From Cyanobium sp. Cruz CV13-4-11 (GTDB taxonomy: Bacteria > Cyanobacteriota > Cyanobacteriia > PCC-6307 > Cyanobiaceae): 64,000 nucleotides of DNA. The notes below the pieces were generated by a model. The model had not been told where the DNA came from. It was given only the letters and a program-made list of their open reading frames with translations, and did not search any database. The position numbers and the translations under genes are program-made. Position 1 is the stretch's first letter. Each line of letters begins with the position of its first letter. The stretch is taken from contig NZ_JAGQCH010000016.1 of the NCBI RefSeq assembly GCF_024346055.1, positions 27,399 through 91,398 on the forward strand, read 5' to 3'. This document shows, piece by piece, positions 52,278-60,969 of the stretch.

Positions 52278-53210
52278 ATGCGTTCCCAGGTCGGCACGGT
52301 CCCCGTCCCTGCGCCCTCGGCGGATGGCCCTGACGCCCTGTTGATCACGGCGTCGGAGCTGCTGGCCTGGCGACGCCGCCTCCTGGTCCTCGGTGGGGAT
52401 GCCGCCGCCCTCGACTGGCTGCTGGATCTGGGCGCCGGTCTGCGCTGGAGCCAGTTGCAGGCGCTGTGGTGCCATCCGGAGGCCGAGGTCCGCCTCCAGG
52501 GCTCGCTGGAGGCGCTGGACGCCCTCTGGCGCCGCCACATCCGCACCCACGAGCCCCTGCAGTACCTGGTGGGCTGCTGTCCCTGGCGCGACCTGGAGCT
52601 GCCCGTGGCGCCCGGGGTGCTGATCCCCCGCCAGGAAACGGAACTGCTGGTGGATCTGGCCCTGTCCCTATGGCCTGCAGAGCGCCCCGAAGGCCGCTGG
52701 GCCGACCTGGGCACCGGCTCCGGTTGCCTGGCCATCGCCCTGGCCCGCAGCCGTCCCGCCAGTAGTGGCTTCGCCGTGGAGGCCAGCCCCGAGGCCTTGA
52801 TCCAGGCCGACGCCAATCTGGCCCGCTGGGATCTGCAGGGCCGCGTCCGCCTGCTGGCGGGTGACTGGTGGCAGCCGCTGGCGCCCTGGTGGGGCGCGCT
52901 GGATCTGGTGGTGAGCAACCCCCCCTACATCCCCAGCGCCACTGTCTCAGCGCTGGAGCCGGTGGTGCGGGATCACGAACCCCGCCTGGCCCTCGATGGC
53001 GGCCCCGATGGGCTGGCGGCCCTCCGTTCGATCGTGGCCGGCAGCTCCAGGGGCCTGGCCCCTGGCGGCCTGTTGCTGCTGGAGCACCACCACGACCAGA
53101 GCGAGGAGGTGGCTGCGCTGCTGCGCGCCGCCGGTCTGGAACGGCTCGCGGTCCATGCCGACCTCGAGGGCCGGGCCCGCTTCGCCAGTGGCTGGAGGTC
53201 CGGCGGGTGA
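52278..53210 (+). CDS. prmC: Release factor glutamine methyltransferase
   Basis: PrmC methylates the GGQ glutamine of release factors. The 310-residue protein has an N-terminal helical domain, EPLQYLVGCCPWRDLELPV, LIPRQETELLVDLAL, motif I WADLGTGSGCLAIALA and the catalytic VVSNPPYIPS. Its stop overlaps the GTG of the next gene. The start is shortly after the IS, so its native promoter may have been displaced. Confidence 0.94.
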   Translation: MRSQVGTVPVPAPSADGPDALLITASELLAWRRRLLVLGGDAAALDWLLDLGAGLRWSQLQALWCHPEAEVRLQGSLEALDALWRRHIRTHEPLQYLVGCCPWRDLELPVAPGVLIPRQETELLVDLALSLWPAERPEGRWADLGTGSGCLAIALARSRPASSGFAVEASPEALIQADANLARWDLQGRVRLLAGDWWQPLAPWWGALDLVVSNPPYIPSATVSALEPVVRDHEPRLALDGGPDGLAALRSIVAGSSRGLAPGGLLLLEHHHDQSEEVAALLRAAGLERLAVHADLEGRARFASGWRSGG

Positions 53211-53812
53211 CGAACGCTGCCGCCCTACTGGCCAGGTGCCTGGCGGAGGGGGAGGCGGTCCTGTTTCCCACCGACACCCTGCCGGCCCTGGCCGCCCGTC
53301 CCGAGGCGGCCGCCCTGCTCTGGCAACTGAAGCAACGGCCCGCCGACAAGCCGCTGATCCTCATGGGAGCCGACCTGCCCCAGCTGGTCGAGGCCCTTGG
53401 GGTGCCCTGGCAACAGCCCTGGATCGAGCAGGCCCGACTCAGCTGGCCGGGGGCCGTCACCCTGGTGCTTCCGATCGCCGGATCCTTGACGAGCCATCTC
53501 CACCCCGGCGGCACGAGCCTGGGGCTGCGGGTCCCGGCCTGCGAGCCGGCACGGGAGCTCCTGCGCCTCAGCGGCCCCCTGGCCACCACCAGTGCCAACC
53601 GTTCCGGCGAGCCCCCGGCCACCACGGCGGCCGAAGCGGAGCGCCAGTTCCCCGCCCTGTCCCTGCTGGAGCCCCTGCCCTGGCCGGCGGGATCCGGGCA
53701 GGCGAGCACGGTGCTGGCCTGGCGGGGGTCGGAGCTGGGATCAGGCCGTGGGAGCGAATGGACCGTGCTCCGGCCCGGGGCCGCCGTGGCGCCGGGGCCG
53801 GGGGGCGCCTGA
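53207..53812 (+). CDS. Sua5/YciO/YrdC-family protein
   Basis: The 201-residue protein has the YrdC fold: VLFPTDTLPALAARPEAAAL, KQRPADKPLILM, WPGAVTLVLPIAG, LGLRVPACEPARELL and GPLATTSANRSGEPP. The family includes the enzyme that makes threonylcarbamoyl-AMP for tRNA t6A. GTG 53207 is inside the prmC stop (GTGA). No C-terminal Sua5 domain is present. Confidence 0.9.
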   Translation: MTNAAALLARCLAEGEAVLFPTDTLPALAARPEAAALLWQLKQRPADKPLILMGADLPQLVEALGVPWQQPWIEQARLSWPGAVTLVLPIAGSLTSHLHPGGTSLGLRVPACEPARELLRLSGPLATTSANRSGEPPATTAAEAERQFPALSLLEPLPWPAGSGQASTVLAWRGSELGSGRGSEWTVLRPGAAVAPGPGGA

Positions 53813-53964
53813 TGCTGCCGCTCCTGCTGGTGGTGCTTCTGGCGGTGGGCCTCAGCCATTGGTTGCTGGTGCCCCTGGTGCATCTGGCCACCCCCGTGTT
53901 CAACCTGGGCTGGTTGGCCTGGCTGGCTCTGGCGTCGCTGCTCTGGCTGTTCGCCGGAGCATGA
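53812..53964 (+). CDS. 50-residue membrane protein
   Basis: A hydrophobic product with two helices: LPLLLVVLLAVGLSHWLLVP and WLAWLALASLLWLFAGA. Its ATG shares one base with the stop of the YrdC-like gene (TGATG), so it is likely translated with it. Function unknown. Confidence 0.65.
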   Translation: MLPLLLVVLLAVGLSHWLLVPLVHLATPVFNLGWLAWLALASLLWLFAGA

Positions 53965-54038
53965 TGCCCTGATTCGGAAGGCCCGGCCTGCGGCCGGATC
54001 CACCCCCTGGCGCCGACGGAGGCGTGCCGACCGCCCCC

Positions 54039-54692
54039 ATGACCCTTGCCAGCGCCGGCGATCCCGGACTCGCCGCCTTCGGCTCCAGCCTCACCGCCAT
54101 CACCCTGGCCGAGCTGGGCGACAAGACCTTCTTCATGGCCCTGATCCTGGCGGCGCGCCATCGCCCCCGCTGGGTGTTCGTCGGGGCCTTCGCGGCCCTC
54201 AGTCTGGTCACCCTGTTGTCCCTGGGGATGGGGTATGGCCTCAGGGAGTGGCTGCCCCAGACCGTCGTTCCTTGGCTGGCGGCGGCCCTGTTCCTCGGGT
54301 TCGGCGTCAAGTTGCTGGTGGATGCCGCCGGCCTCCCCGCCGATGCCGCCAAGGAGGAGGCCCAGGAGGCCGAGGCGGCGATCGATGCCGCCGAGAGCAA
54401 TGGCGGCATCCGTGGTCCGGGTGCCGTGATCTGGGAGGCCTTCGTGCTGGTGTTCCTGGCCGAACTGGGGGATCGCACCCAGTTCGCCACCATTTTTCTG
54501 GCGGCGGCGCCGGCCTTCACCTTCGCCGGCCTGCTGGCCGGCACGCTGCTGGGCCATGCCCTGGTGACCTGGCTGGCGGTGGGCGCGGGCCAGTGGATCG
54601 GCGGCAGGATCAGCGAGCGGGTGCTCTACCGCCTCAGCGGCGGCCTGTTTCTGGCCTTCGGCCTGCTGTCGCTCTGGCAGGCGATCGGCTAG
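54039..54692 (+). CDS. GDT1/TMEM165-family Mn2+/Ca2+ transporter
   Basis: The 217-residue protein has six or seven helices and both family signatures, LAELGDKTFFMALI and LAELGDRTQFATIF, one per half, separated by an acidic loop. Relatives in Synechocystis and plants (Mnx, PAM71) export Mn2+ to the thylakoid lumen or periplasm. The start is unsure: GTG 54024 has GGAGG only one base away, while ATG 54039 has it at 16. Confidence 0.88.
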   Translation: MTLASAGDPGLAAFGSSLTAITLAELGDKTFFMALILAARHRPRWVFVGAFAALSLVTLLSLGMGYGLREWLPQTVVPWLAAALFLGFGVKLLVDAAGLPADAAKEEAQEAEAAIDAAESNGGIRGPGAVIWEAFVLVFLAELGDRTQFATIFLAAAPAFTFAGLLAGTLLGHALVTWLAVGAGQWIGGRISERVLYRLSGGLFLAFGLLSLWQAIG

Positions 54693-54698
54693 AGCCCC

Positions 54699-55055
54699 TC
54701 AGCGGGAGGCCGGTTGCTGCAGATCCCAGCGGAACAGCCCCCGCAAGGTGGGCTGCTGGAACGGGCCTTGCTCCATCGTCGGGGTGAAATCCACCCGTTC
54801 GTTGACAGGCACCGTCAGGGGGCGCTCCGGGGGGCCGACGGCCGGAAGCGTTTTGGCCCCAGCCGTTGGCGCCGGACCGCTGGGATCGGCGTAGCGGGTG
54901 CGGATGCCGGGACGCCCCAGGATCTCTGCGCCGGAGCGGGCTGCCGGCTGAGCAGGCTGCTGAGGCGAAACAGGTGGCGGCGGGGGCGGTGGGGCCTGGG
55001 CCAGGGCCCCATGCAGGACGATCAGCCCTCCCACCAGCCAGGTGTGGCACGCCAT
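54699..55055 (-). CDS. Exported proline-rich protein of unknown function
   Basis: The 118-residue protein has a signal peptide (TWLVGGLIVLHGALAQA), then seven prolines in a row, an Ala/Pro/Gly-rich middle, and a more regular end VNERVDFTPTMEQGPFQQPT plus RGLFRWDLQQP. The last part might be a small domain conserved in relatives. It converges with the GDT1-like gene. Not recognised. Confidence 0.6.
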   Translation of the reverse strand: MACHTWLVGGLIVLHGALAQAPPPPPPPVSPQQPAQPAARSGAEILGRPGIRTRYADPSGPAPTAGAKTLPAVGPPERPLTVPVNERVDFTPTMEQGPFQQPTLRGLFRWDLQQPASR

Positions 55056-55116
55056 GGCCTCCCGGGCGCTGTGCTGTGCTGATGGTAAGGGCGGTGGCTG
55101 CGCCCATCCCCTGGCA

Positions 55117-55188
55117 AGCCGGCTAACGGATTTGAACCGATGGCCTTCGCTTTACAAAAGCGCTGCTCTACCACTGAGCTAAGCCGGC
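55117..55188 (-). tRNA. tRNA-Thr (TGT)
   Basis: A 72-nt cloverleaf with acceptor GCCGGCT/AGCCGGC, D-arm AGCTCAGTGGTAGAGC, anticodon loop TTTGTAA giving TGT, and T-arm CGGTTCAAATCCG. The anticodon stem has one G-A mismatch at its outer pair. No CCA. Confidence 0.94.
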
Positions 55189-55211
55189 ATGGGCCCTTGG
55201 CCCGGCCCAGC

Positions 55212-55433
55212 CTATCCCTGGGCCAGGGCCCAGAGCAGCAGCTGGGTGCGGCTGCGGCAGCCGGTCTTGGCCAGCAGGTGGGAGACGTGGCACTCGACCG
55301 TGCGCGGGCTCAGCACCAGCTGGGCGGCGATGTGGCGGTTGCTGTCGCCCCGGCGCAGCAGATCGAGCACCCGTTGCTCCGCTGGGGTGATCGCTACCAG
55401 GAAAGGGTCCGCCAAGGCCTGCCATCGCTGCAC
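55212..55433 (-). CDS. Small LuxR-type regulator (PedR-like)
   Basis: The 73-residue protein is nearly all GerE/LuxR helix-turn-helix: ITPAEQRVLDLLRRGDSNRH, IAAQLVLSPRTVECHVSHLL, AKTGCRSRTQ. It has no receiver or sensor domain. Synechocystis PedR is a similar short LuxR protein responding to photosynthetic electron transport; the conserved-type Cys in AKTGCRS supports that link without proving it. Confidence 0.75.
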   Translation of the reverse strand: MQRWQALADPFLVAITPAEQRVLDLLRRGDSNRHIAAQLVLSPRTVECHVSHLLAKTGCRSRTQLLLWALAQG

Positions 55434-55475
55434 TGCCTGCAGCGTTCCCGCCGGCCGTCGGCCGGGCGTGTGGCC

Positions 55476-55868
55476 TCAGTCCGGATCGGCGGGGGCGGGG
55501 TCCTCGGTCGGTTCGCTGGCCAGGGGAACGGCCAGCTCCTGCGGGGCTTCGGGGTCGGGGGCCTGGGCCATGCCCACGGCGGCGGCTGCCGCCACCAGGG
55601 CCGGCAGGGGACGGGCCCGCTTGATCGGCAGGTTGGCCACCAGGGCGGTGACCCGGTCCTCGGTTTCGAGGCTCACGTCGCCTTCCTCGATGTCGATCTC
55701 CACGTAGCGCTGCACCACCTCGAGAATTTCGCGCCGCATCTGCTCGAGCAGTTCGGGATTGAGATCACTGCGGTCGTGGGCCAGCACCAGCTGCAGCCGC
55801 TCCTTGGCCATGGTGCCGCTTGGTTTCTGGCGCCCCAGCAACCGTTGGATGAAATCGAACAGCGTCAT
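55476..55868 (-). CDS. minE: Cell-division topological factor MinE
   Basis: MinE displaces MinD from the membrane to place the Z-ring. The 130-residue protein starts [14 protein letters not shown], then [20 protein letters not shown] and [20 protein letters not shown], the family core. The acidic Ala/Pro tail after residue 95 is longer than in E. coli (88 residues). It lies 5 bp after minD. Confidence 0.95.
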   Translation of the reverse strand: MTLFDFIQRLLGRQKPSGTMAKERLQLVLAHDRSDLNPELLEQMRREILEVVQRYVEIDIEEGDVSLETEDRVTALVANLPIKRARPLPALVAAAAAVGMAQAPDPEAPQELAVPLASEPTEDPAPADPD

Positions 55869-55873
55869 GGTGC

Positions 55874-56707
55874 TCAGAAGAGACCGGTGGTTTTGCGGAT
55901 CTTGTTCATCAGCCGGGCGCGCAGGCCCTTGCGGGCCTTGGAGGGATCCTCCAGGGGGATGGCCTCACCCCGCAGGCGCCGGGCGATGTTCTGGTAGGCC
56001 TTCGCGGCGGGGGATCCGTTGCCGTTGAGGGTGAGCGGTTCCCCCCGGTTGGTGGACACGATCACCTGCTCGTCCTCCACCACCAGGCCCACCAGGGGCA
56101 GGGCCAGGATGTCGGTCACGTCCTCGACGCCCAGCATCTCCTGGCTGGCCATCATCTTGGGACGCACCCGGTTGAGCACCAACTGCACCGGTGCCACCCC
56201 GCGGGTGTTGAGCAGGCCGATCACCCGGTCGGCATCACGCACCGCGGACACTTCCGGGGTGGTGATCACGATCGCCTCGCGGGCGGCCGCTGCGGCGTTC
56301 TTGAAGCCGTCCTCGATCCCAGCCGGGCAATCGATCAGAACGTAATCGGCCCGCTCGGCCACCATCGCCACGATCCGCTGCATGTCCTCGGGGGTGAGCC
56401 ACTCGAGCATGCGGGGGTTGCCGGCGGGCAGCAGGGCCAGATTGGGCTCCTGCTTGTGTTTCACCAGGGCCTGCTCCAGCCGGCAGGTCTCGGCCAGCAC
56501 CTCCTGGGCGGTGTAGACGATCCGGTTCTCCAGGCCGAGCAGCAGATCGAGATTGCGCAGGCCGAAATCGGCATCGAGCACGACGGTGCGTTCCCCCAGC
56601 CGGGCCAGGGCGATCCCCAGGTTGGCGGTGAGGGTCGTCTTGCCGACGCCCCCCTTGCCGGAACAGATGAGGATGATGCGGGCGGGTGCTGACGTCACGG
56701 CGTCCAC
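55874..56707 (-). CDS. minD: Septum site-determining ATPase MinD
   Basis: The 277-residue ATPase has the deviant Walker [44 protein letters not shown] and ends with a basic amphipathic membrane helix ([17 protein letters not shown]). Its usual upstream neighbour minC is 2.3 kb away because of an oppositely oriented cassette. Confidence 0.97.
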   Translation of the reverse strand: MDAVTSAPARIILICSGKGGVGKTTLTANLGIALARLGERTVVLDADFGLRNLDLLLGLENRIVYTAQEVLAETCRLEQALVKHKQEPNLALLPAGNPRMLEWLTPEDMQRIVAMVAERADYVLIDCPAGIEDGFKNAAAAAREAIVITTPEVSAVRDADRVIGLLNTRGVAPVQLVLNRVRPKMMASQEMLGVEDVTDILALPLVGLVVEDEQVIVSTNRGEPLTLNGNGSPAAKAYQNIARRLRGEAIPLEDPSKARKGLRARLMNKIRKTTGLF

Positions 56708-56800
56708 GGGCGTCGCGGCAGGCTAATCCCATTGGGCGGGGCGGCTGGGCCAAGGTCCGCAACTGCCGCTAGAAAGGCCCATTCCCCCCTGCGCGCCTCG

Positions 56801-57799
56801 ATGACCTCCGCCCCGCACCGGCCCCAGCGGCTGCTGGTGATGCCCGACGACGGCGTGGATGCCGTGGTCGCCCTGATCGAGGAGGCCACAGAACAACTGC
56901 TTCTGAAGCAGTTCAAGCTCCAGTCGGAGGCGGTGGAGCAGGCCCTGCAGCGTGCCCGGGAGCGGGGGGTGCAGGTGCGGGTGATGCTCAACCCCCACAC
57001 CTCCGGCGGCGACCGCTGGAACGACGAGGCCTTCGCCCGCCTCCAGGGCTGGGGCATCGAGACGGCCTGGACCAGCGAGGCCTTCCCGGTGACCCACGAG
57101 AAATCGATGGTGGTCGACCGGCACACCGCCCTGGTGGCCACCTTCAACCTGGCCGACAAGTACTTCACCGAGACCCGCGACTACGGGGTGCTCACCTACA
57201 ACCCCGCCGTGGTGGCCCAGGTGACCGCGGGTTTCGAGGCCGACTGGCAGCGCGTCTTCTTCCAGCCCGATCTGGGCGTGGGGCTGGTGTGGAGCAGCGC
57301 CCACAGCCGCGGTCAAATGGCCCGCATCGTCGATGCCGCCACCCGCACGCTCTGGATCCAGCACCCCAAGTTTGTTGATGCGGTGATCCTGGAGCGGATC
57401 ATCAGCGCCCGGGAGCGCGGGGTGAAGGTGCGGGTGCTGTGCGGCGGCAAGCACGGCATCAGCGACTGGGACATCTACGACACCTTCTCCTCGCTACGGG
57501 TGATGCAGCGCTTCGGCGTCAAGGTGCGCAGGCAGCAGCGGCCCAAGCTGCACGCCAAGCTGATCCTGGTGGATGGGGCGTTCGCCCAGACCGGCTCCAT
57601 GAACATCGACCGCAGCGCTTTCGACCTACGCCGGGAGCTGGGCATCGAGAGCGATGCACCCGAAGTGGTGGCACGGCTGCGCGAGATGTTCGAGACCGAC
57701 TGGGAGAACGCCGAGAAGTACAACGCCCCGGATCCCCTCGACCCCAAATATCACGAGGAAGGGGAACTGCCGCCGGATCCCCATTTCGTCCATGACTGA
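56801..57799 (+). CDS. Phospholipase D-like protein with two HKD motifs
   Basis: The 332-residue protein has two HxKx4D motifs, VTHEKSMVVDRHTALVATFN and KLHAKLILVDGAFAQTGSMN, each followed by the usual small-residue/Asn element, so the active site appears complete. No signal peptide or membrane helix is seen, unlike cardiolipin synthases. PLD-like enzymes act on lipids or nucleic acids. It overlaps the following chrA gene by 8 bp and is the first gene of a plus-strand cassette between minD and minC. Confidence 0.82.
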   Translation: MTSAPHRPQRLLVMPDDGVDAVVALIEEATEQLLLKQFKLQSEAVEQALQRARERGVQVRVMLNPHTSGGDRWNDEAFARLQGWGIETAWTSEAFPVTHEKSMVVDRHTALVATFNLADKYFTETRDYGVLTYNPAVVAQVTAGFEADWQRVFFQPDLGVGLVWSSAHSRGQMARIVDAATRTLWIQHPKFVDAVILERIISARERGVKVRVLCGGKHGISDWDIYDTFSSLRVMQRFGVKVRRQQRPKLHAKLILVDGAFAQTGSMNIDRSAFDLRRELGIESDAPEVVARLREMFETDWENAEKYNAPDPLDPKYHEEGELPPDPHFVHD

Positions 57800-58388
57800 C
57801 GCTTCCAAGCTCTCCCCGACGGCCCCCGCGCCCGGGTTGCGGCAACTGTTCTCCGGCATGCTCATGGTGGCCCTCTCCGCCTTCGGCGGCGGCCTTTCGG
57901 CCTGGAGCCAGCGGATCATCGTCGAACAGCGCCGCTGGATGAGCAACGAGGAGTTCCTCACAGGACTCACTGTGGCCCGGCTGTTCCCCGGCCCCAACCA
58001 GATCAACATGGCGGTCTACGTCGGCACCTTCTTCCGCGGCCTGCCCGGGGCCCTGGCGGCCCTGGCGGGCATGCTGCTGGTCCCCTTCACCCTGCTGATG
58101 GGGGTGGGGCTGCTCTATTTCGAGTTCCACACCCTGCCTGCGCTGGACAGGGTGCTGGCGGGCGTTGTGGCGGCGGCGGCCGGGATGGCCCTGTCGATGG
58201 GCTTCAAGATCCTTGATCAGTACTGGAAGGATCCGATGGCCCTGCTGCTGGCGGCGGTCACCTTCGTACTGATGACGTTCTTCCATGTGCGGCTGGTGCC
58301 GCTGGTGCTGGTGGCCGGCCCCCTGGCAATGGCCTGGTACTGGCCGCGGCCATCCCATACCAGGCCCACTGCCGGAGCGCCACGCTGA
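57792..58388 (+). CDS. chrA: ChrA-family transporter, first half
   Basis: The 198-residue membrane protein matches one CHR domain: ALSAFGGGLSAWSQRIIVEQ, RWMSNEEFLTGLTVARLFPG and PNQINMAVYVGTFFRGLPGA, with about five helices. Short-chain ChrA proteins work in pairs and export chromate or move sulfate-like anions. Start and stop overlap its neighbours (PLD by 8 bp, second chrA by 1 bp), so all three are likely translated together. Confidence 0.87.
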   Translation: MTDASKLSPTAPAPGLRQLFSGMLMVALSAFGGGLSAWSQRIIVEQRRWMSNEEFLTGLTVARLFPGPNQINMAVYVGTFFRGLPGALAALAGMLLVPFTLLMGVGLLYFEFHTLPALDRVLAGVVAAAAGMALSMGFKILDQYWKDPMALLLAAVTFVLMTFFHVRLVPLVLVAGPLAMAWYWPRPSHTRPTAGAPR

Positions 58389-59002
58389 TGCCGCCCCTGC
58401 TGCTGGCGGCCGCCGCCGAGGCGGCCAGCTGCACCCCCATGCGGCTCAACGATCTCGGCCACCTGCTGCAGGTGATGGGTACGTTTCTGGGCCTGTCCCT
58501 GTTTTCCCTGGGGGGCGGCAATACCCTGCTGACGGAATACCATCACCTCAGCGTCGAGCAGTACTGCTGGTTGCGGCCCTCCCAGTTCGCCGACATCTAC
58601 GCCCTGGCCGAAGCGGCCCCGGGACCGAGTTCGATGATCGTGGGGTTGCTCGGCATGGGGGCCGGCTGGCCCGAGGGCCCTGGCTGGGCTCTGCTGACGG
58701 CCTACGGCGCCGAGATCGCCATTCTTTTGCCTTCCACCCTGCTGATGGTGGTGGCCTGCCTCAGCTGGAACCGGCTGCGCGACTCCCCCTGGCGCGTGGC
58801 CTTCGAGCGGGGGCTCGGCCCCATCACCCTGGGCATCTTGTTCGCCGTGGGGGTGAAGATCCTCAAGACCGCCGACACCAATGCCGCCGGCGTTGTCGTG
58901 TCCCTGCTGGTGTGCGTGCTGATGCTACGCACCCGGATCTCGCCGTTGTGGTTCATGGCCGTGGCCGGGGGACTGGGGGCCTTCGGCCTGATCAACCGCT
59001 GA
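58388..59002 (+). CDS. chrA: ChrA-family transporter, second half
   Basis: The 204-residue second CHR-domain protein has SLFSLGGGNTLLTEYHHLSV, QFADIYALAEAAPGPSSMIV and GLLGMGAGWPEGPGW, plus four or five helices. It begins on the last base of the first chrA stop. It converges with minC, overlapping by 11 bp. Confidence 0.87.
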   Translation: MPPLLLAAAAEAASCTPMRLNDLGHLLQVMGTFLGLSLFSLGGGNTLLTEYHHLSVEQYCWLRPSQFADIYALAEAAPGPSSMIVGLLGMGAGWPEGPGWALLTAYGAEIAILLPSTLLMVVACLSWNRLRDSPWRVAFERGLGPITLGILFAVGVKILKTADTNAAGVVVSLLVCVLMLRTRISPLWFMAVAGGLGAFGLINR

Positions 59003-59669
59003 AGTCCGGCGCCGCCGGATCGATGCGGATCTCCCCCTCTACCAGCAGGGCCTGCTCGGCCAGCCCGGGCGGCGGCAGATCCTCCGGCCCCCGGGCCACC
59101 ACGTCGGCAATGCGCAGCTGCAGGGGGCGCAGTTGCAGGGCGACGATGCGGGCCTCGCGGTTGCCGGCCACGCCGGCGTGGGCGATGCCTCGCAGCCGCC
59201 CCCACACCAGAACATTGCCGGCGGCACTGAGGCGGGCGCCGGGGTTCACATCCCCCAGCAGCAGCACCGAACCCTCCGCCTGCAGATGGTCGCCGGAGCG
59301 CAAGGTGCCGCGATGGACCAGCAGATCTGGCGCCGCTGCTGCGGTGCTGATGGCCGGTGTGGGTGGCGGCGGTGCGCCTGGATCGATGTCGAGTCCGAGG
59401 GCCGCGGCGGCCACCAGGGTCTCCGGGTGGTCAGCGGCGACGCGAATCAGTTCCAGGTGCAGGGGGGCCAGCAGCTCCCGCAGCTGCCGCAGCTCCGGCA
59501 GGAGCAGGGGCCAGCGGCCCGCCTCCAGCACCACGGTGCCTGCCCTGGGGTGCCGGCTGCCGAGGGCATAGCGCACTTCCTCCAGGGCACTGGCGGAGCC
59601 CTGCTGCGCCGGCAGCCGCAGCAGGTGCGGCTGCCGGTCGTCGAGGGCCTGGATCAATGCGGCGGCCAA
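58992..59669 (-). CDS. minC: Septum site-determining protein MinC
   Basis: MinC blocks FtsZ assembly away from midcell. The 225-residue protein has a variable N-terminal domain and the beta-helical C-terminal domain with LLVHRGTLRSGDHLQAEGSV, LLLGDVNPGARLSAAGNVLV and WGRLRGIAHAGVAGN. It keeps the ctp-HD-minC order of relatives but is cut off from minD-minE. Confidence 0.93.
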   Translation of the reverse strand: MAAALIQALDDRQPHLLRLPAQQGSASALEEVRYALGSRHPRAGTVVLEAGRWPLLLPELRQLRELLAPLHLELIRVAADHPETLVAAAALGLDIDPGAPPPPTPAISTAAAAPDLLVHRGTLRSGDHLQAEGSVLLLGDVNPGARLSAAGNVLVWGRLRGIAHAGVAGNREARIVALQLRPLQLRIADVVARGPEDLPPPGLAEQALLVEGEIRIDPAAPDFSG

Positions 59670-59694
59670 GACGGTGTCCGGGGGTGCAGCGAAC

Positions 59695-60969
59695 CTAGAG
59701 GCCCTGGCGTCCCCCGTCCTCCGCTCGCCGCACCGCCAGGGCCGCGCGCAGGTCGTCGCTCACCCGGGCCGGGTGGATCAGCCAGGCCATGTCGACCGTC
59801 TGGCACAGGCTGGCCACCAGGGGGGAGCGCCGCTCGAGGGCCTGCAGCCGCAGGCCATCCCAGAGCCGCAGGCCACCGGCGTAGGGGTGATACCCCCGGC
59901 TCTGGCGCTGCTGCAGGGCGCAGCACCCTTCCGCCACCAGGCCGGCCCGTTCGCACAGCTGCCGTGCCACCGCCAGCAGCTCGAGCCGGCCGGCCGGTGG
60001 GAGATCGCTCACGTCCGTGGCCTTGGGCAGGCGTCGCTCCAGCAGCCGCCCGCAGGGATCGGCCAGTTCCTGGGGGGCTTCCTCCCGCCAGCGCATCAGG
60101 TGGTAGCCGGTGCGGATGTCGTCGTTGGCCAGGTAGCTGTCCAGATCGAGCCGGTCGCTCTCCCACAGCCAGCGGGCCATGGTGGGATCGGCCCACACCA
60201 CGGCGGGGCCCAGACGGCGGGCCACGGCGATCACCCGGTTCAGCAGCCAGTTGCAGACGATGTTGAGCCGGTGGTTGTAGACGCTCCTGTACATCAGGTG
60301 TCGCACCACCAGGTAGTGCTCCACCGCCATCAGGCCCCGGGGGTGCAGGGCCAGATCACCGTCGGGCGCCAGGGTGAGGCTGGCGAGGATCCGCTCCAGG
60401 TCGAGCTGGCCGTAGCGGGTGCCGGTGCTGTAGCTGTCGCGCAGCAGGTAGTCGAGCCGGTCGCAGTCGAGCTGGCTGCTGATCAGTGCTTTGATGGCCC
60501 GGCAGGGGTGGTGGCCATGCTCCAGCAGGTCGGCCACCAGGGCGGCCCGGCCGGGGGCATCGGCGTCGAGCCGGTCGCGCAGGGCGGGATGGTCGCGGAT
60601 CAGCCGGCCCGACCAGACCTCATGCTGCACCCCGAACATTTCCTCGCCGGAGTGGCTGAGGGGGCCGTGGCCCACGTCGTGCAGCAGGGCGGCCGCATAG
60701 AGCACACCCCGGTGCTGGGCCAGGGACGGATCGAGCCGCTCCAGCTGCTGCAGGGCCAGCCGCGCCACCGCCAGCACCCCCAGGGAATGGGTGAAGCGGC
60801 TGGATTCCGCCCCATGGAAGGTGAGAAAGGCCGGCCCCAGCTGGCGGATGCGCCGCAGCCGCTGGAAGGGCGCCGTGTCGATCAGATCGATCGCCAGCGC
60901 CTCGGCAGGATCCTGGCGATCGAGGCGGATCGCCCCGTGCAGCGGATCGTGGTATGTGCGCTGGCTCAT
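59695..60969 (-). CDS. HD-domain phosphohydrolase
   Basis: The 424-residue protein starts RTYHDPLHGAIRLDRQDP and has the HD metal site: RFTHSLGVLAVARLA, AALLHDVGHGPLSHSGEEMF and SSQLDCDRLDYLLRDSYSTG. This matches the dGTPase-like deoxynucleotide triphosphohydrolase group. It overlaps the ctp stop as ATGA and is followed by minC 25 bp later. Confidence 0.9.
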   Translation of the reverse strand: MSQRTYHDPLHGAIRLDRQDPAEALAIDLIDTAPFQRLRRIRQLGPAFLTFHGAESSRFTHSLGVLAVARLALQQLERLDPSLAQHRGVLYAAALLHDVGHGPLSHSGEEMFGVQHEVWSGRLIRDHPALRDRLDADAPGRAALVADLLEHGHHPCRAIKALISSQLDCDRLDYLLRDSYSTGTRYGQLDLERILASLTLAPDGDLALHPRGLMAVEHYLVVRHLMYRSVYNHRLNIVCNWLLNRVIAVARRLGPAVVWADPTMARWLWESDRLDLDSYLANDDIRTGYHLMRWREEAPQELADPCGRLLERRLPKATDVSDLPPAGRLELLAVARQLCERAGLVAEGCCALQQRQSRGYHPYAGGLRLWDGLRLQALERRSPLVASLCQTVDMAWLIHPARVSDDLRAALAVRRAEDGGRQGL

